Of a stretch of 64,000 bases of DNA, positions 1 through 11,350 are shown piece by piece. The stretch covers positions 108,010,469 through 108,074,468 of the forward strand of contig CM043951.1 in assembly GCA_014529385.2 (NCBI GenBank), read 5' to 3'. The notes under the pieces were generated by a model. The model was not told where the DNA came from, did not search any database, and worked only from the letters and a program-made list of their open reading frames with translations. The position numbers were made by a program, and so were the translations under genes. Within the stretch, counting starts at the first letter, position 1. Each line of letters starts with the position of its first letter. The stretch is from Adiantum capillus-veneris. Lineage: Eukaryota > Streptophyta > Polypodiopsida > Polypodiales > Pteridaceae.

Positions 1-984
1 ATAATTGGTGGTGGCTCTCCTTTGTAGGGCTTAAGTAGGCTCACATGAAAATTGTGTATGAGTCAATGGTTGGGCAACTTGAGTTGATAAGTCATGTCAT
101 TAATTGGCTTCAAGATTTGAAAAGGACCATAGTATCTTTTTGCTAGTTTAGCATAATGCTTTTGATGGTCGGTAGTATTTTTGCCCATCATTTGCCTCAA
201 TCGAGCCTTGGGAAACTTAAGTAAGACCCAATCATTTTCTTTGAACGTTAAGGCCCTTCTCTGCTTGTTAGCAGCAGCTTTTTGCCTTTGCTAAGAGATG
301 GATATAGCCTCCTTAACCTTTTGAAAAGATTCTTGTAGGTCACGGCTATACTCATTAGCAGAGCGAAGATCTTCCCATGTACTTTAAGTAGCAAGGGACT
401 TTTAGGTCTTCTCTCTATGATCTCAAAAGATGCTTTTCTCGTAGTAGTATAGACAATATTATTATACGCATACTCTACAAGGGGTATGTACTTCTCCCAT
501 TGTGAGCGTTGATCTACTTCTGTAACATAAGTCTTCAAAAGATCGAGTATCGTAAGATTAACTATCTCACTTTGGCCATCCGTTTGTGGGTGATAGGCCG
601 AAGAGAAATTCAATCTTGTACCTAGATTTTCAAAGAGACCTTTCTAAAAATTACTAGTCATTCTAGGATCTCTATCTGACACGATGGATGTTGGTAATCC
701 ATGATGTTTGAAAATCTCATATATGAAAAGAGTTGCCATTTGGTGTACCTTAATAGTCTTGTTGACATGAATAAAGTGTGCTTGCTTGCTAAACCTATTG
801 TTCATTTTCCCGTATTCCCATGGATAGACTTGGGTAATCCAAAGATAAAATCCATGGATCTGCTCTCCCATGGTGAATTAGGGATTGGCAATGGCTGGAG
901 TAATCCAGGTTTCTTTTCTCTATCATACTTAGTTTTTTGGCATACCACACGTTTTGAAACATACGCTTGTATGTCCACTTTCAT
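1..984 (-). pseudogene. gypsy-1 integrase, broken
   Basis: The piece at 802-984 holds the end of the HHCC zinc-binding region (VCQKTKYDREKKPGLLQPLP) typical of gypsy integrases. A frameshift near 805-870 leads to the catalytic core at 644-871 (GLPTSIVSDRDPRM, holding the second catalytic Asp). A further break leads to 248-613 (SSAYHPQTDGQSE, holding the catalytic Glu). Positions 1-247 translate, with stops, into the C-terminal domain (KRYYGPFQI, then HNFHVSLLKPYKG). Domains are in the normal order, but at least two frameshifts and several stops destroy the frame. No chromodomain can be judged because the window ends. Confidence 0.88.
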
Positions 985-1260
985 GGTAGGCCAATAGAAG
1001 TACGTCTCTACTGCTTGAAGAGTAGGTTGAATGCCTCCATGTCCGCATATGGAGGAGCATGGGATTCATACATGACTTTCTCACGAAGGGAGTGGGTAAC
1101 ACATAGCCTATTTTCGTGGAGAAAATAACCATCCTGCAAGGTGAATGGTTCCTCTTTCTTCCCCAAAGCAAGGGCTGGCATTACATCTTTAAAGTCAAGG
1201 TCGGTAGCATACTAATCTATCTTAGAGAGTTGCTATAGACATCGCATAGACTTTTGGTCG

Positions 1261-2377
1261 TCATGAAAGTGCATCAGCCACTTGATTGTGCTTACCAACA
1301 ATGTGAGCAATATGAAAATAAAATTGCGAAAGAAAATTTTCCCACCTCATTTGTTTGTCGGAAAGCTTGGTTTGCGTCATGAAGTACTTGAGACTTTGGT
1401 GGTCTGTTCGTAAAATAAATGGAGTCCCCAATAAATAGCGTTTCCATGTGTCTAGGGCATGTAGAACAACTAAAAGCTCTTTCTCATAAATGTCCAAGAC
1501 CCGTTTATCCGTATTGAGCCTTCGGCTCTCATATGCTATGGCATGCCCTTCTTGAGGCAAGACTGCCCCAAGGCAATCACCACAAGCATCACATTGGACC
1601 TCAAATGGCTTTGAGAGATTCGGAAGCATGAGGGTTGGTTGAGAGGTAAGCTTCTCTTTGAGCTTGTCAAAAGCATTTTTCTCCTTAGTAGTCCATGAAT
1701 ACTTAACGTTCTTCTTTGTTAAGTCGTGTAATGGTCCTGATATTTGAGAAAATTTTGCTATGAAGCATCTATAGTATGGACACATATCAATAAAGATTTT
1801 ATCTCATGTAGATTCCTTGGATTAGGCCATGTTTTTATTACCTCTAACTTCGATGGATCCATAGGATACCATCTTGAGAGATAATATGACCTAAAGTATT
1901 GAATCTTTTTAACGAAAAATTTGCATTTCTTTTGGTTGAGAAAAAGCTTGTTCTCCCTCAATGCTTAAAAAATCACTTGGAGATGTTGCTTGTGTTCCTC
2001 CAAGGACTTGGAGTAGATGATGATATCATCAAAGAATGTTCCAGTGAACTTGCAATAGGGTCTAAATATTTTCTCCATCAAACAATTGAATATGGCTGGT
2101 GCATTGGTCAAGCCAAAAGGCATGACTAGATATTCATAAAGACCAAACGTTGTACGAAACACTCTCTTTAGGATATCTTCATCCACTATCCTTATTGATG
2201 ATAGCCACTTTTAAGGTCAATCCTACTGAAGTAGGTAGAGCCTTGCAGCTTATCAACAGATCTTCTACCCGAGGCACGGGAAATCTGTTTTTGATAGTGA
2301 TAAGGTTTAGTGCTCGATAGTCCACACACATACGGTATGTACCATCTTTCTTTTACACTAAAAGGACTAGAGAACAA
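1261..2377 (-). pseudogene. gypsy-1 reverse transcriptase and RNase H, broken
   Basis: The piece at 2192-2377 carries the early RT palm ([15 protein letters not shown]). The piece at 1965-2186 carries the next palm part (PFGLTNAPAIFNCLM) and the catalytic motif FFDDIIIYSKS, an F-x-DD version of the usual Y/F-x-DD. The piece at 1758-1961 continues the palm (NQKKCKFFVKK). The piece at 1261-1785 carries the connection and RNase H (FEVQCDACGDCLGAVL, LLVVLHALDTWKRYL, RTDHQSLKYF), ending in HNQVADALS. Frameshifts fall near 1760-1960 and 2186. All parts belong to one element with the integrase downstream. Confidence 0.92.
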
Positions 2378-2445
2378 AAGGGAGAGGAGCTAGGCCTCAC
2401 CATCCCTTTGTCTACCAATTCTTGTACTTGCCTCATGATCTCCTC

Positions 2446-2991
2446 TTATTGAGCTTGGGAAACTCGATAAGGAGGCTTGTTAGGCAGTGAGCTTCCTGGT
2501 AGGAGCTCAATTCGATGGTCATCATCCCCTCGTTTTGGAGGTAAGTCCATAGAGATATCATCGATAAAAACATCTCGGAATCCATTTAGAAAAGTAGACA
2601 AGTCAAACTCTTCTTGATTCCTATCATTTTCATTTGATAAATCATTAGCATCATTAGTGGATTCTTTGACAAAAATTATGTACGCAAAAATCAAGCTTTT
2701 CATTGACTTATCGTAAGCCGGTGAATTTACAAGTGGTATAGTACGACCAGGCTCATTAGCATCTATATACATGCTCTTTCCCCTGTAGGTGAAGTAGATT
2801 CTCCTTTCAAGGAACTTCATGTTGGCAGCCATGCGGTTGAATCGTGGTGCCCCTTCATGGTGGAGAGGAGAGATGAAAAAGTCTATTTTGTCGACATAGC
2901 TTTGGACATGACGCCTCAACTTCCCAATCAAGGGAGTAACGGAGGCTTGCTGTCCCTTGAAAGTTGTGTCAGCAGTTACAGTATCTCGCAT
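2446..2991 (-). pseudogene. gypsy-1 protease-to-RT linker
   Basis: An open stretch of 181 codons lies directly upstream of RT on the minus strand. Its C-terminal part (GFRDVFIDDISMDLPPKRG, then HRIELLPGSSLPNKPPYR) is the typical gypsy segment before RT, which reads LPPKR followed by DH-I-L-PG-PPYR. The upstream part should be protease-derived, but I do not see a clear D-S/T-G in this frame. Sequence near 3000-3100 in another frame reads like the protease LFDPRSTHNFIS segment, with Asp followed by Pro rather than the usual Ser/Thr-Gly. If so, the active site is mutated as well as frameshifted. Confidence 0.75.
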
Positions 2992-3163
2992 CTCAAAAGC
3001 TTAAATGCCCAACTTGGTGGCCAACTCCATTGATATGAAGTTGTGAGTAGAGCGAGGGTCAAACAAGATGAAGGCATCATGTTCCCTTACCTTTCCCCAA
3101 GAATAGAAGAGAGGTGATCCTTTGCAATGAGCATCCTCTTTTGGAGTTTCAATGGTGGAAGCT

Positions 3164-3451
3164 CTAGAGTCTCACTGTGGGCATTTCTCTTGGGGCATGA
3201 ACGATAGCCATGACCTTGCTCCCCACACTTAAAACACTTATGGTCCTTGCGAAAAGCTTCAAGTTCTTCAGGAGAAATTTGTTTTTACCTCCCTTCTCCT
3301 TGGACTGATTGTTGTTGTTGTTGTTATTGGGATTGCCTTGGGAAGAATTTTGGGCATTGGTTTTTTCCTTTGCATCACTTTTGTCTTTGTTTTCCATGGG
3401 CTTGACATTCCATCTAGGCCCTTGTTGGAAATTGATGCGAGAAGCAACCAT
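3164..3451 (-). pseudogene. gypsy-1 gag C-terminus with zinc knuckle
   Basis: Reading the minus strand at 3195-3236 gives CFKCGEQGHGYRSC, a perfect C-x2-C-x4-H-x4-C retroviral-type zinc knuckle. Upstream (3240-3451), in a shifted frame, is a low-complexity N/Q/K-rich spacer (about eight Asn in a row) and the phrase INFQQGPRWNV. The capsid part of gag is missing because homology ends at about 3505, so the copy lacks most of gag. Confidence 0.8.
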
Positions 3452-3589
3452 GGTGTGGTGGATTACTTCGGTGATAGAACGAGGCTGTTGGGAGTTGACA
3501 AAATATTAGATTTTATGACAACTCTGACCCCTCCTCCGCTCGTATTATACGCAGTTCCCTTTTTAGTACCTTTTCTTTTCTTTTTATTT

Positions 3590-3688
3590 TCGATACTCAG
3601 ACATTGTATCAGATTCATCGCATTGTAACTTTTTGGTCTCATAGGTCATTTTGGCCTTCTAAAGACGCTAATATAACATTTCATTTCA

Positions 3689-3690
<2 letters not shown>
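3590..3690 (+). mobile_element. LINE family A, isolated 3' end (copy A4)
   Basis: About 100 bases match the reverse complement of the 3' ends of copies A1 (36960-37070) and A2 (42980-43080). Shared phrases include GGTCTCATAGGTCATT, then GGCCTT, then TAATATAACATTTCATTTC. It lies on the plus strand, opposite to the other copies. It ends in about 2.7 CATTT units and then a pure (TG)n tract. Only the 3' untranslated end is present, the usual result of strong 5' truncation. Confidence 0.82.

Positions 3691-3730
<40 letters not shown>
3691..3730. repeat. (TG)20 microsatellite on the LINE A4 tail
   Basis: A perfect TG tract of about 40 bases starts directly at the end of the LINE 3' terminus. A GC-rich block with G-runs follows (3731-3820). 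Confidence 0.97.
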
Positions 3731-3731
<1 letters not shown>

Positions 3732-6608
3732 CCGGGGGCTGCAGGGAACACATGCCAGATGAAGGAGCTCTCGCCACATGTCCGGGGGCGGGGGGGAGGG
3801 GGGACGCACGGAATCCCTCCCCCCTTTATAATAGTATGAATGCATGCATATGTATGCTTAAATGTACATATACATACACATATGCATGCATATGTAGTCT
3901 ATGATTGGTTTTAGCATGACATTTGTATGTCTTAAGGATGTGAATAAGCATTTAAGTACAACACCTCGATCATACACACACACACACACACGCACGCACA
4001 TGTGTATTTATGCACAAAAATACATCTACATACATGCATACATATATAGTCAATAGTTGGTTTGACACGACAACTCCGTGTCTCTCAGCATGAATATTCA
4101 TTTAAACACATCTCTATGCCATACACATGTGCACATTTGTATACATAAATGTAAATCTACATATACACGCATACATGTACTCTTTGTAAGCACACGCTCC
4201 TGCAATGCATTCTTTCCTAAAAGAAGATCAATGTAACAGACTTAAAAGAAAAATATATTGCTATATTTATTTTTTCTTTCCATTTCTCCCACATAGCTCC
4301 TTAGAACTCAAAACTTTTTTCTTGGACATAGAGGAATTGCTCCTCATCATGCCATCGCATTGGGAATATTCTTTGTTTGCAAGCCCACATTGTCATTCTA
4401 GTGTGGGATGAAACTTTTTTCTTTTTAATTAATAGAGTGCTCATTGGCACTAAAGCAATGACCCCTCATCTTTGTGGTAGACTAATTTGTTTTAATTCCT
4501 TGCAACCACTTGTTGATGGTCCTTTTGAAAGGGCAACTAAACACGTAAGTGGGGGGTCCTTATTAGGGGCCCTCAAGGAGAGGTCATTGCACATGAATAG
4601 GTATACCTAGAATATACAATCAATGTTGAGGTGCCATACAAGACACTAATGCTGCAGGAAGAACTTTTGGATACGAGAGTGACATATTTAAAGGAAACAT
4701 AAATGTTGTTACAAGTTTAGTATTTGTATATTCATAAGCTAGAGAACGTACTTGCTGCAACCTTCCACTAAGGAGTCACAATATGAAGAGGTATGACCTA
4801 TTGCTAGCATTCCTTTAGAAGGGGAATAACCGATTGGCTTGTCTAAAGACCAAACGAAGAGGCTACTATGCAAGGCAAGTACCTAATAGGCCTAGAAGGA
4901 GCTTATATCACAAACATAAATCCTAGGTGTTTAGAAGAGTATCACTACATGAAGAGTACCTTGAAAGGATCACACAAAAGCGTGTATCGGTAGCTATGCT
5001 TACCATCTCACTCTTGGAAAATTGTGCTAGACATTATACTTGGATGATATGCATGTAGTCATCTTGTATGGGTATAAGCACCTTCATCACTGCATTTGAA
5101 CATAATAACTTGTATGTGGATTGAAACAGTCAAGTTTCAAATTGCTTATTCAAAATTGGGGAATTAATGCAGGCTTGCATTTTACGAACCTAGTGTTATC
5201 AATGCCAAGACAATAGAACAAATATGTTATACATGGTTTGAGACAATAAATTTGTGAAATAATGATTGAGAAAGCAATAAGTTGGTTTACAAATGTGTTA
5301 TAATTTAAGCACTCCACTAGAAATTTCCATATTTAATGTAACTATATGGTGCTTTATGGGCATAACTTGCTTCTTGCCAAAAAAAAACCACTAGTTGTAT
5401 CCTCATTTATGATAAAAAAGTGTTGCAAAAGCCCATTGAGGCTATGAAATTCCTAGGTTGCATTTGATTGAAAAATAGTCAAGATCTGAAGACAAGGAAT
5501 GGATATATGCGATTCTAACACTAGTACAACATAAGAGGAGGAGGGAACATGCTTTGGAATGCTACTAGAAGCAAGCAATGAGACAAAAGGAAAGGCTAGA
5601 TCATTAATTTAAGGATAAAAGCCTCACAATGGGGGGGAACATTGTCAAACCAATAACAAGACTAACAACAAGTTTGATGCCAAGTTCTTGCCTATTTCCT
5701 CCTCTCTATTTGACAGGGCAAGGGTGGAATGGGATCAAGCGTAGGCATGAGATTTAGGTCATAGAAATTTTCGAGCCATAGATCTTCAACCCCAAATTTA
5801 CCAACATGATTGAGTCTACCATGGTGCTTGAACTTACAAACGTTGCCTGAATGTGCCAATGTGCCCAAATTTTCAATACCAAGTCACCTACCATAACTTT
5901 CAAAAAGCAGGTGGGTAAGACAAGGACTCCCAAAAGGAGATCTTGGGTTCATGTTGTGGGGGAAAAGAGGTTTGTGTGGGGGATGTAGACTAACTTTCAC
6001 ACACACCCCTTTTTTTTTTTTGCAAAGTAACAAAGGTGATTGGAATGACATCTAGTATCTCATAATTATTACATTATCGAAAATAAAAACTTTGTATTCT
6101 CTCCATATTGTACAATAAAATCTCTAATTTGTTAATATATGTTTGTCCTTTTACACGCACAAGAGAATATAAAAATTTCCAATGAGACGTAATGTGCTAT
6201 ATTTACACTGCGCGCTAAAAGCCCATCTTGCACATTTGCATTTGAAGAAGCATCTATAATGGCTATGATCTCCTCTTTCATACAAGTGAGATGTGCTTGC
6301 CTAATTAGCCTTAAGCCTTTCTCAATTGTAATTATGACATTTATCTCAATGAGCAATTTAGACTTTTTATGAGCTAAGCCAAGAATCCATGGTAGCTATG
6401 TTCTTATCCATGCATTTTCCATTATGCCACCATTTCCAAATCAACTTGGCTTTTGCTACAACCACCTTCCTAGAGATCACCATACACCTCCGTGGAGATC
6501 GCCATATGATTCCCAAGAGACTGCTTAGTAGGTGGTCCAATTCTTCTTCAAGCCCCAATTAAATTTGCAAGATTAAACAATTTTACTTCTGTATAACATA
6601 TCTTGTGC
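3731..6608. other. Unassigned stretch
   Basis: No gene or recognisable transposon domain was found. A GC-rich block with G-runs lies at 3731-3830. A CATA/ACAC-rich segment with (CA)n at 3974-3992 follows at 3840-4190. It contains two diverged copies of a phrase around 'tatagtcaatagttggttt' (3893 and 4047), a hint of local duplication. The rest is AT-rich and short ORFs show no family signature. A poly-T run lies at 6009-6020. Confidence 0.6.
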
Positions 6609-7003
6609 AAAGACTCTAGACGTATAGATCCATTACAATTCCAGGTAGGCATGGATTTCCTAGGGGCGTGATGTGTCTCAGAGTAGAAGATGATGTCTCT
6701 TCTAGTAAAACTATCCTCAAAAGCACCCACATCAAGACGCATAGATCCATTACAATTCCAGGCAGCAACTTTGAGTGTGGTCCCATAAGTCTCGCACCAT
6801 CATGTGGAGCGTCACTCCAGTATTACCACTCTTCCATCTTGATAAAAGGCAATCTTGCCTTTTCCCCTTGCCGCTCTAATCTCTGGCATTATCTCCAGCA
6901 TATGAGCGATCTGAGAGGGTAAGTCATCCCCGATAAAGATACCCGTCTCTTTAAGAGTTGGCCTTTTCTTCAAGAAGGTGTTCTTCGCTTCCATGGAGGG
7001 AAA
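6609..7003 (-). mobile_element. LINE family A internal fragment (copy A3): ORF1 end plus ORF2 start
   Basis: On the minus strand, 7000-6803 encodes the end of the family-A ORF1 protein (SMEAKNTFLKKRPTLKETG, then IAHMLEIMPEIRAARGKGKI). It is followed by the ORF1/ORF2 junction and the endonuclease start (6742 onward, MRLDVGAFEDSFTRRDIIFY). The junction stop is kept, but the next codon is TGG rather than CGG, and an extra TGA replaces an Arg codon before it. At 6609-6640 a second short copy of the region around the ORF2 start is joined on, so the fragment is rearranged. Homology stops at about 7003, where a (GA)n/(GT)n tract begins. Confidence 0.88.
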
Positions 7004-7050
7004 ACGGGGAGAGAGAGAGAGAAGGTGTGCAAGTGTGACAGAGGGTGTGG

Positions 7051-7097
<47 letters not shown>

Positions 7098-7099
7098 AA

Positions 7100-7132
<33 letters not shown>

Positions 7133-7352
7133 GAGAGTGTAAGAGCATGTGTGTGCTAGAGGGTGCAGGTGAGTGTGTGAGCAACAATGTGAGAGAGGGT
7201 GCATGTGAGTGTGGGGTTCTGATGAGAGAGAGATAAAGGAGGTAAGAGAGGGTGGTAAATGAGAGAGAGTGCATGTGTGTGTGGGTAGGGGGTTATGTAT
7301 GGGTGACATGGGTAGAGGGGGCCGAGTGTGTTTGTATGCGTGTGTCACAAAA

Positions 7353-7390
<38 letters not shown>
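7004..7390. repeat. Low-complexity block: (GA)n, (GT)n, poly-G32 and poly-G38
   Basis: The block holds (GA)n at about 7004-7022, a GT tract at 7052-7088, a run of about 32 G at 7100-7131, TG/GA-rich degenerate repeat, and a run of about 38 G at 7353-7390. The long Pro-rich ORFs on the minus strand here come from these tracts and are not genes. Confidence 0.95.
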
Positions 7391-7391
<1 letters not shown>

Positions 7392-8100
7392 GGAAGGGAG
7401 GCCATGTAAGGATGAGGGGTTTGAAGGAGCGCAAGTAGGAGTAGTGCATGAAAGAGTGGGAGTAGGCTTAAATAGAGGGGTCAAGGACTTCATGGCCACA
7501 CACCATGAGCTCTTGCAAGAAGTGGTCTCAATAAGTGAGGCTAAGGACCTTAATTCCATTTACACACTACCTTATATACCCAAGGTTAAAATGTGCAATG
7601 TCAAGTGTCCAAGGCCTTTAGAGCTCCACAACTTACTATACCTTCAGCAGCGTAGACACACTAACTGACATATCCTTTACAACTTGGAACTCGTATTGAG
7701 CCTATAGCACATTACAATTATTACAATGGCTTGAAATGAATCAAGAACTTACAATACATGGCCATATTGGAAAAATGTGTAAATCCAATCTTCACTGCAT
7801 CTTTGTATTTGTCCTTGATGTGCTTTTACAAGGCTTGGGCCTTTAGTAGATCCTATGTTAACTATTGTTGGCTCAATTAACACAAACCTAGTTGCGATTA
7901 TATGCATAGCCTTTAAACCATACCCACCCATGTACCAGAGCTTACACCCCCAGCTTGACAAAGGACAAAACTGGCTTGGCTTCTCCTTGCTCATGTGACT
8001 TGACTAACATTGATCAATACTCTTAATTCTCTTTCTCACTATGCTTCTTTCACTCTCTATGATTGTCTATTATGCTTTGATTAGCTAGATCTTAACTAAT
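7391..8100. other. Unassigned stretch
   Basis: No coding signature or known repeat was recognised. The ORF of about 80 codons at 7749-7994 on the minus strand has no recognisable domain. Confidence 0.5.
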
Positions 8101-8232
8101 TAGTGGTTAATCGCTCTCTAATCTTATGTGATTTCCCTCTATTCTTTGTATGTGCATGTAGGTTTGATTAAAGCGTGTATTTTAGATAAATCTATGTGTG
8201 TGCACTTGTGATTAGTGTGTTGCATGATGGGA
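8101..8232 (+). repeat. Direct repeat, copy 1 (about 130 bp)
   Basis: This segment matches 9812-9942 in the same orientation, with small differences. Shared phrases include GTGTGTGCACTTGTGATTAG and GTGCATGTAGGTTT. It is followed at once by a poly-G tract, which copy 2 lacks. The pair could be the ends of an old LTR-type element or a dispersed repeat. Confidence 0.75.
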
Positions 8233-8236
8233 TCTA

Positions 8237-8264
8237 GGGGGGGGGGGGGGGGGGGGGGGGGGGG
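8237..8264. repeat. Poly-G tract (28 G)
   Basis: A pure G run lies directly after the direct repeat copy, which it may interrupt. Confidence 0.95.
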
Positions 8265-8699
8265 TGGTAGCACAGGGGAGGTTGGTGGTGAAGCGGATGT
8301 GGAGGGTGGAACTATGGCCTCATCCTACTATAAGGGGTCAAAATAGTTCCCTATGGGAACCCACTGTTGTTGGCCTGGTGTAGGACGACTAACCAAGGGG
8401 GCCGAACTAGCGTGGTGTCATCCCTTCTCTGCCTAGGCACCACCCTCGGAGGAGGAACCTGCCTGAGCTCCCTGTGTCTCTGTCTGCTATACCTAGCTAG
8501 CCCTAGGAGGCTAGGTGTGGGTCTATGCCAAATTTCTCCACCTCCTTCGTGGGTAGGCCTTTGCTAGATGGCCCATCTATTGATAGCAGATAAAGCACTA
8601 GTTTAGGAGGCCCAAGTACTCTACATGTGGCGGAGCCAACGACCACTCACTTGAGATAGTAGAACGACCTTCAGAAGAGTGTGGGTGTCATGAAGCAAA

Positions 8700-9071
8700 A
8701 CACGTACTATGGGTATGCCAGCTACCTTGGTAGCTACGGAAGCTTTCGTGCAAGGTATCCTTGTTGTGCACTTTGAGCCCTTTCCACTGACCACCTTTCG
8801 AGCATACCTTAGAGTTATCCATCATCGCCTTAACCATAATAGTCCAAGCCTGGTCCTATTTTGCGAGCGCAACCACAAGCTTGGTGCATTGGGATTCTGC
8901 ATGAATGCTAGGTTAAGAATCCGGAGATTGCCTTGCTCCACAGGTCTGGCTATGGTCTCCCATTTAGCCCACTACTGCCAAGGCGTTGAGTCTTTAGTGT
9001 TGTTCTTCCACATGAATCTCTTCACAGGTTTCAAGAACTCTTTCTGCTTCTTCAAGAAAACCAGGCTTTAA
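8700..9071 (-). pseudogene. L1-type LINE ORF2 fragment, region after the RT
   Basis: On the minus strand, broken by a few stops, the translation reads FMWKNN, then WAKWETIARPVEQGNLRILN, then NPNAPSLWLR. This follows the pattern of plant L1 ORF2 downstream of the RT thumb (FLWG..., then W..IC.P...GGLGIR...N.A...KW.WR). I see neither the palm nor the endonuclease. The plus-strand ORF of 120 codons at 8709-9071 is the antisense shadow. Confidence is moderate because the match rests on pattern reading by eye. Confidence 0.45.
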
Positions 9072-9811
9072 AATTCAAGTCAATTGCTGAGCCAAACAAA
9101 ACGTCTAGGGGCCACCCACAAAAGCAAAAGTATATCATCCCAAGTACTCAAGAAAACAAAAGAAAGTCAAGCAAGTGTTTGTTCATAACAATAGTCAAAG
9201 TCAATGATCCAATATGGATTGAAGATGACAAATCAACACAGAAAGACAAACACGTGGGATGGATAGCATCACAATGGAGCTTAAAACAACAAGAGTACTA
9301 GAGGTAACAGACATATATGGATAGCAGAACCGCAAGTCTATGCATATGAAGCGCAATCGAGACCCTCCCTAGAACAATATCAAAAGTTGTTAAAGTCTAC
9401 CACAACTCTCAAGAGGATACAGAACAAACACAAATTACAAAGAATCTCCCTCTTGCACAAAAGTTCTATACAGGCTATATGAAGATTTGGCAACGAGTCA
9501 ACCAAAGACCAAATGCACTTATAAACAAGATGCATGAAGATCTCGAGATTTCAACAAGACCTAGAGCCAAGCAAAGTCATCCAGGAAACTACAAAGGTCA
9601 TCAAGAGATTTGGATATCTACGTCTTCCAATGCTCTGAGTCAAAATCTAGATGCCAACAGTGAACAGAGGCCTACAAAAACCTCAAAGACTCCTTACAAC
9701 ATGTCTAACTAGAGAACCAAACAGACAATGGAGTCTTCACAATCAAAGAAGGACAAACCAACCAACATAGCTACAGATTCAAAGATGAAAAAACAGGTAT
9801 GGCAAAAGAAA
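9072..9811. other. Unassigned stretch
   Basis: A-rich sequence with no recognised domain. The 77-codon plus-strand ORF at 9479-9712 shows no family signature. Confidence 0.5.
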
Positions 9812-9942
9812 TTGGTTAATCCCGGTCTAATCTTGTGTGATTGTCCTCTCTTTGTGTGTGCATGTAGGTTTCATTGGAGTGCGGATGCTCAATAGATCTA
9901 TGTGTGTGCACTTGTGATTAGTGTGTTGCTTTATGGGATTAG
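9812..9942 (+). repeat. Direct repeat, copy 2 (about 130 bp)
   Basis: Partner of 8101-8232 in the same orientation, 1.7 kb away. No gene lies between this copy and the gag remnant that begins near 10289. Confidence 0.75.
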
Positions 9943-10288
9943 TGATATGTGCATCTTTGCAATGTTAGCGTGTGTGATTGGGTTGATTTGAGGTGAAGAG
10001 AAGTGGATGTGGAGATTGCCAGACATCATGACTTAGCTCTTCCGTACATCGAGAAGCTCGCTTCATAGAGTTGCCATTCATGTTTCCATGATTAGCTCAC
10101 TAATTGGTGAGTGTTTCCATGCCCTATCCAAGTAGCTCATCCCTCTGGATTGACAATTTTTGTTGGTCCTTGGAGCTATGCTCTGATGGTACCCCCAACA
10201 CCAGCGCTCCTAGTGATAATGCGCACTAGTACTGGCTCTTTCACCTTTCCCTCGACCACTTCAGCTTTTACATTGTGTGAACATTGTG

Positions 10289-11350
10289 CTACAAAGTGTT
10301 TATACTTTTCACAAGTGTGGTAATTAAAATTTCGCATAGAAAAGTTAGTTCTAGCCTGTCCTTGTCCAAAAAAAATTTGGTACTTCCTATTCTAGCCATC
10401 CCATTGGTACTAGCTCCATTCTTTGCATTTTTTGATGCCTTCTCCTTCTCTGGATTGGTCAATGCTATCATGAAGACATCTTTCCTCTCCTTGAAGTGAT
10501 GAATTCTAACTTTACAATTGTTCCACAGGTGCCCAAAGCTTTGCAATAAGTACATTAGCAACATTCATAAAATAAATGTTCTTTAGATTTGCATTTTGTA
10601 CACCAGGTTTCAACTTTCCCCATTGGAGCTCTCATCCTAGAGATCTCAAAGATATGCTTGGATAGCTCCTTGATCTTTCTACTCCACATTCCCTTCTTCT
10701 TGCTTGTGGACGTATCCTTTGACTCCTTATTACCCGAAGAACTAGAGCTATTGATGATTCTTCAAATGAAGACTCATTGTAACTAGAACTTGCTTTTCCT
10801 CTCTGAACCTTCTCCTTCTTAGCTTGTTGTTTTAGTTTCAAAGCTCTTTGCACCAGATCATAGATTTTCTAGTCGGTGTTGGCACTTCCTACTCTCTAAG
10901 CTTCTTGCTTCTCTAAATCCACTTGGAAACCAAGTACGCATACGCTTCTCTGAGGGTGGCTCATTCAATTGACTGATCAATTCTTTTGATTTTCTCCACA
11001 TATCCTCTAACTGAAAGATTGCCTTCTCATAGAGAATATGCTCATCCCCTTAGTTCTCACTTTATTCTAGCAAGAAGGCTTTCTTCAGCTTGATGTATGT
11101 CCTATCTTACAAATTGGATAATGATAGTATCATTTTTGTGTAGCATCTTTCAATGTTTTTGGAAAATACTTTACCCAATCATCTTCATGTACATCCTTCA
11201 AATTATCATACTACCCAAATACCTGAATATGAACATCTGGGTCATCTCTATGACTGCCTTTGAAAGTGAAAAATGTTGTTTTTAGATCACTCAACCTCTC
11301 CTCATGTCTAGATTTGACATGATGAACTCACTCCCTTTCCCAGCATCTAG
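10289..11350 (-). pseudogene. Retrotransposon gag remnant
   Basis: On the minus strand, in drifting frames, the sequence reads AIFQLEDMWRKSKELISQLN and then a charged, Lys-rich linker (ALKLKQQAKKEKVQRGK). It ends in a damaged zinc-knuckle-like end (SFGHLWNNCK, about 10500-10550) from which the leading cysteines are lost. This layout of helical segment, basic linker and knuckle fits an LTR-retrotransposon gag. I cannot assign it to gypsy or copia. Confidence 0.45.

Larger units (their letters stand above)
1..3505 (-). mobile_element. Decayed Ty3/gypsy LTR retrotransposon (gypsy-1), running off the left edge
   Basis: On the minus strand the order is gag zinc knuckle, protease/linker, reverse transcriptase, RNase H, integrase, then an integrase C-terminal tail. 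RT-RNase H before integrase is the Ty3/gypsy order. The reading frame is broken into at least eight pieces, so the copy is dead. No LTR, primer site or target duplication is visible: the 3' part lies beyond position 1, and the gag side stops at about 3505, where unrelated sequence and a LINE 3' end begin. The copy is therefore truncated on the gag side. Confidence 0.9.

Noticed and set aside
6812..7559. Long Pro-rich minus-strand ORFs (up to 197 codons)
   Set aside because: They are translations of poly-G and (GT)n tracts fused to the end of LINE ORF1.
8709..9071. 120-codon plus-strand ORF
   Set aside because: The minus strand reads as a LINE ORF2 fragment, so this is its antisense shadow.
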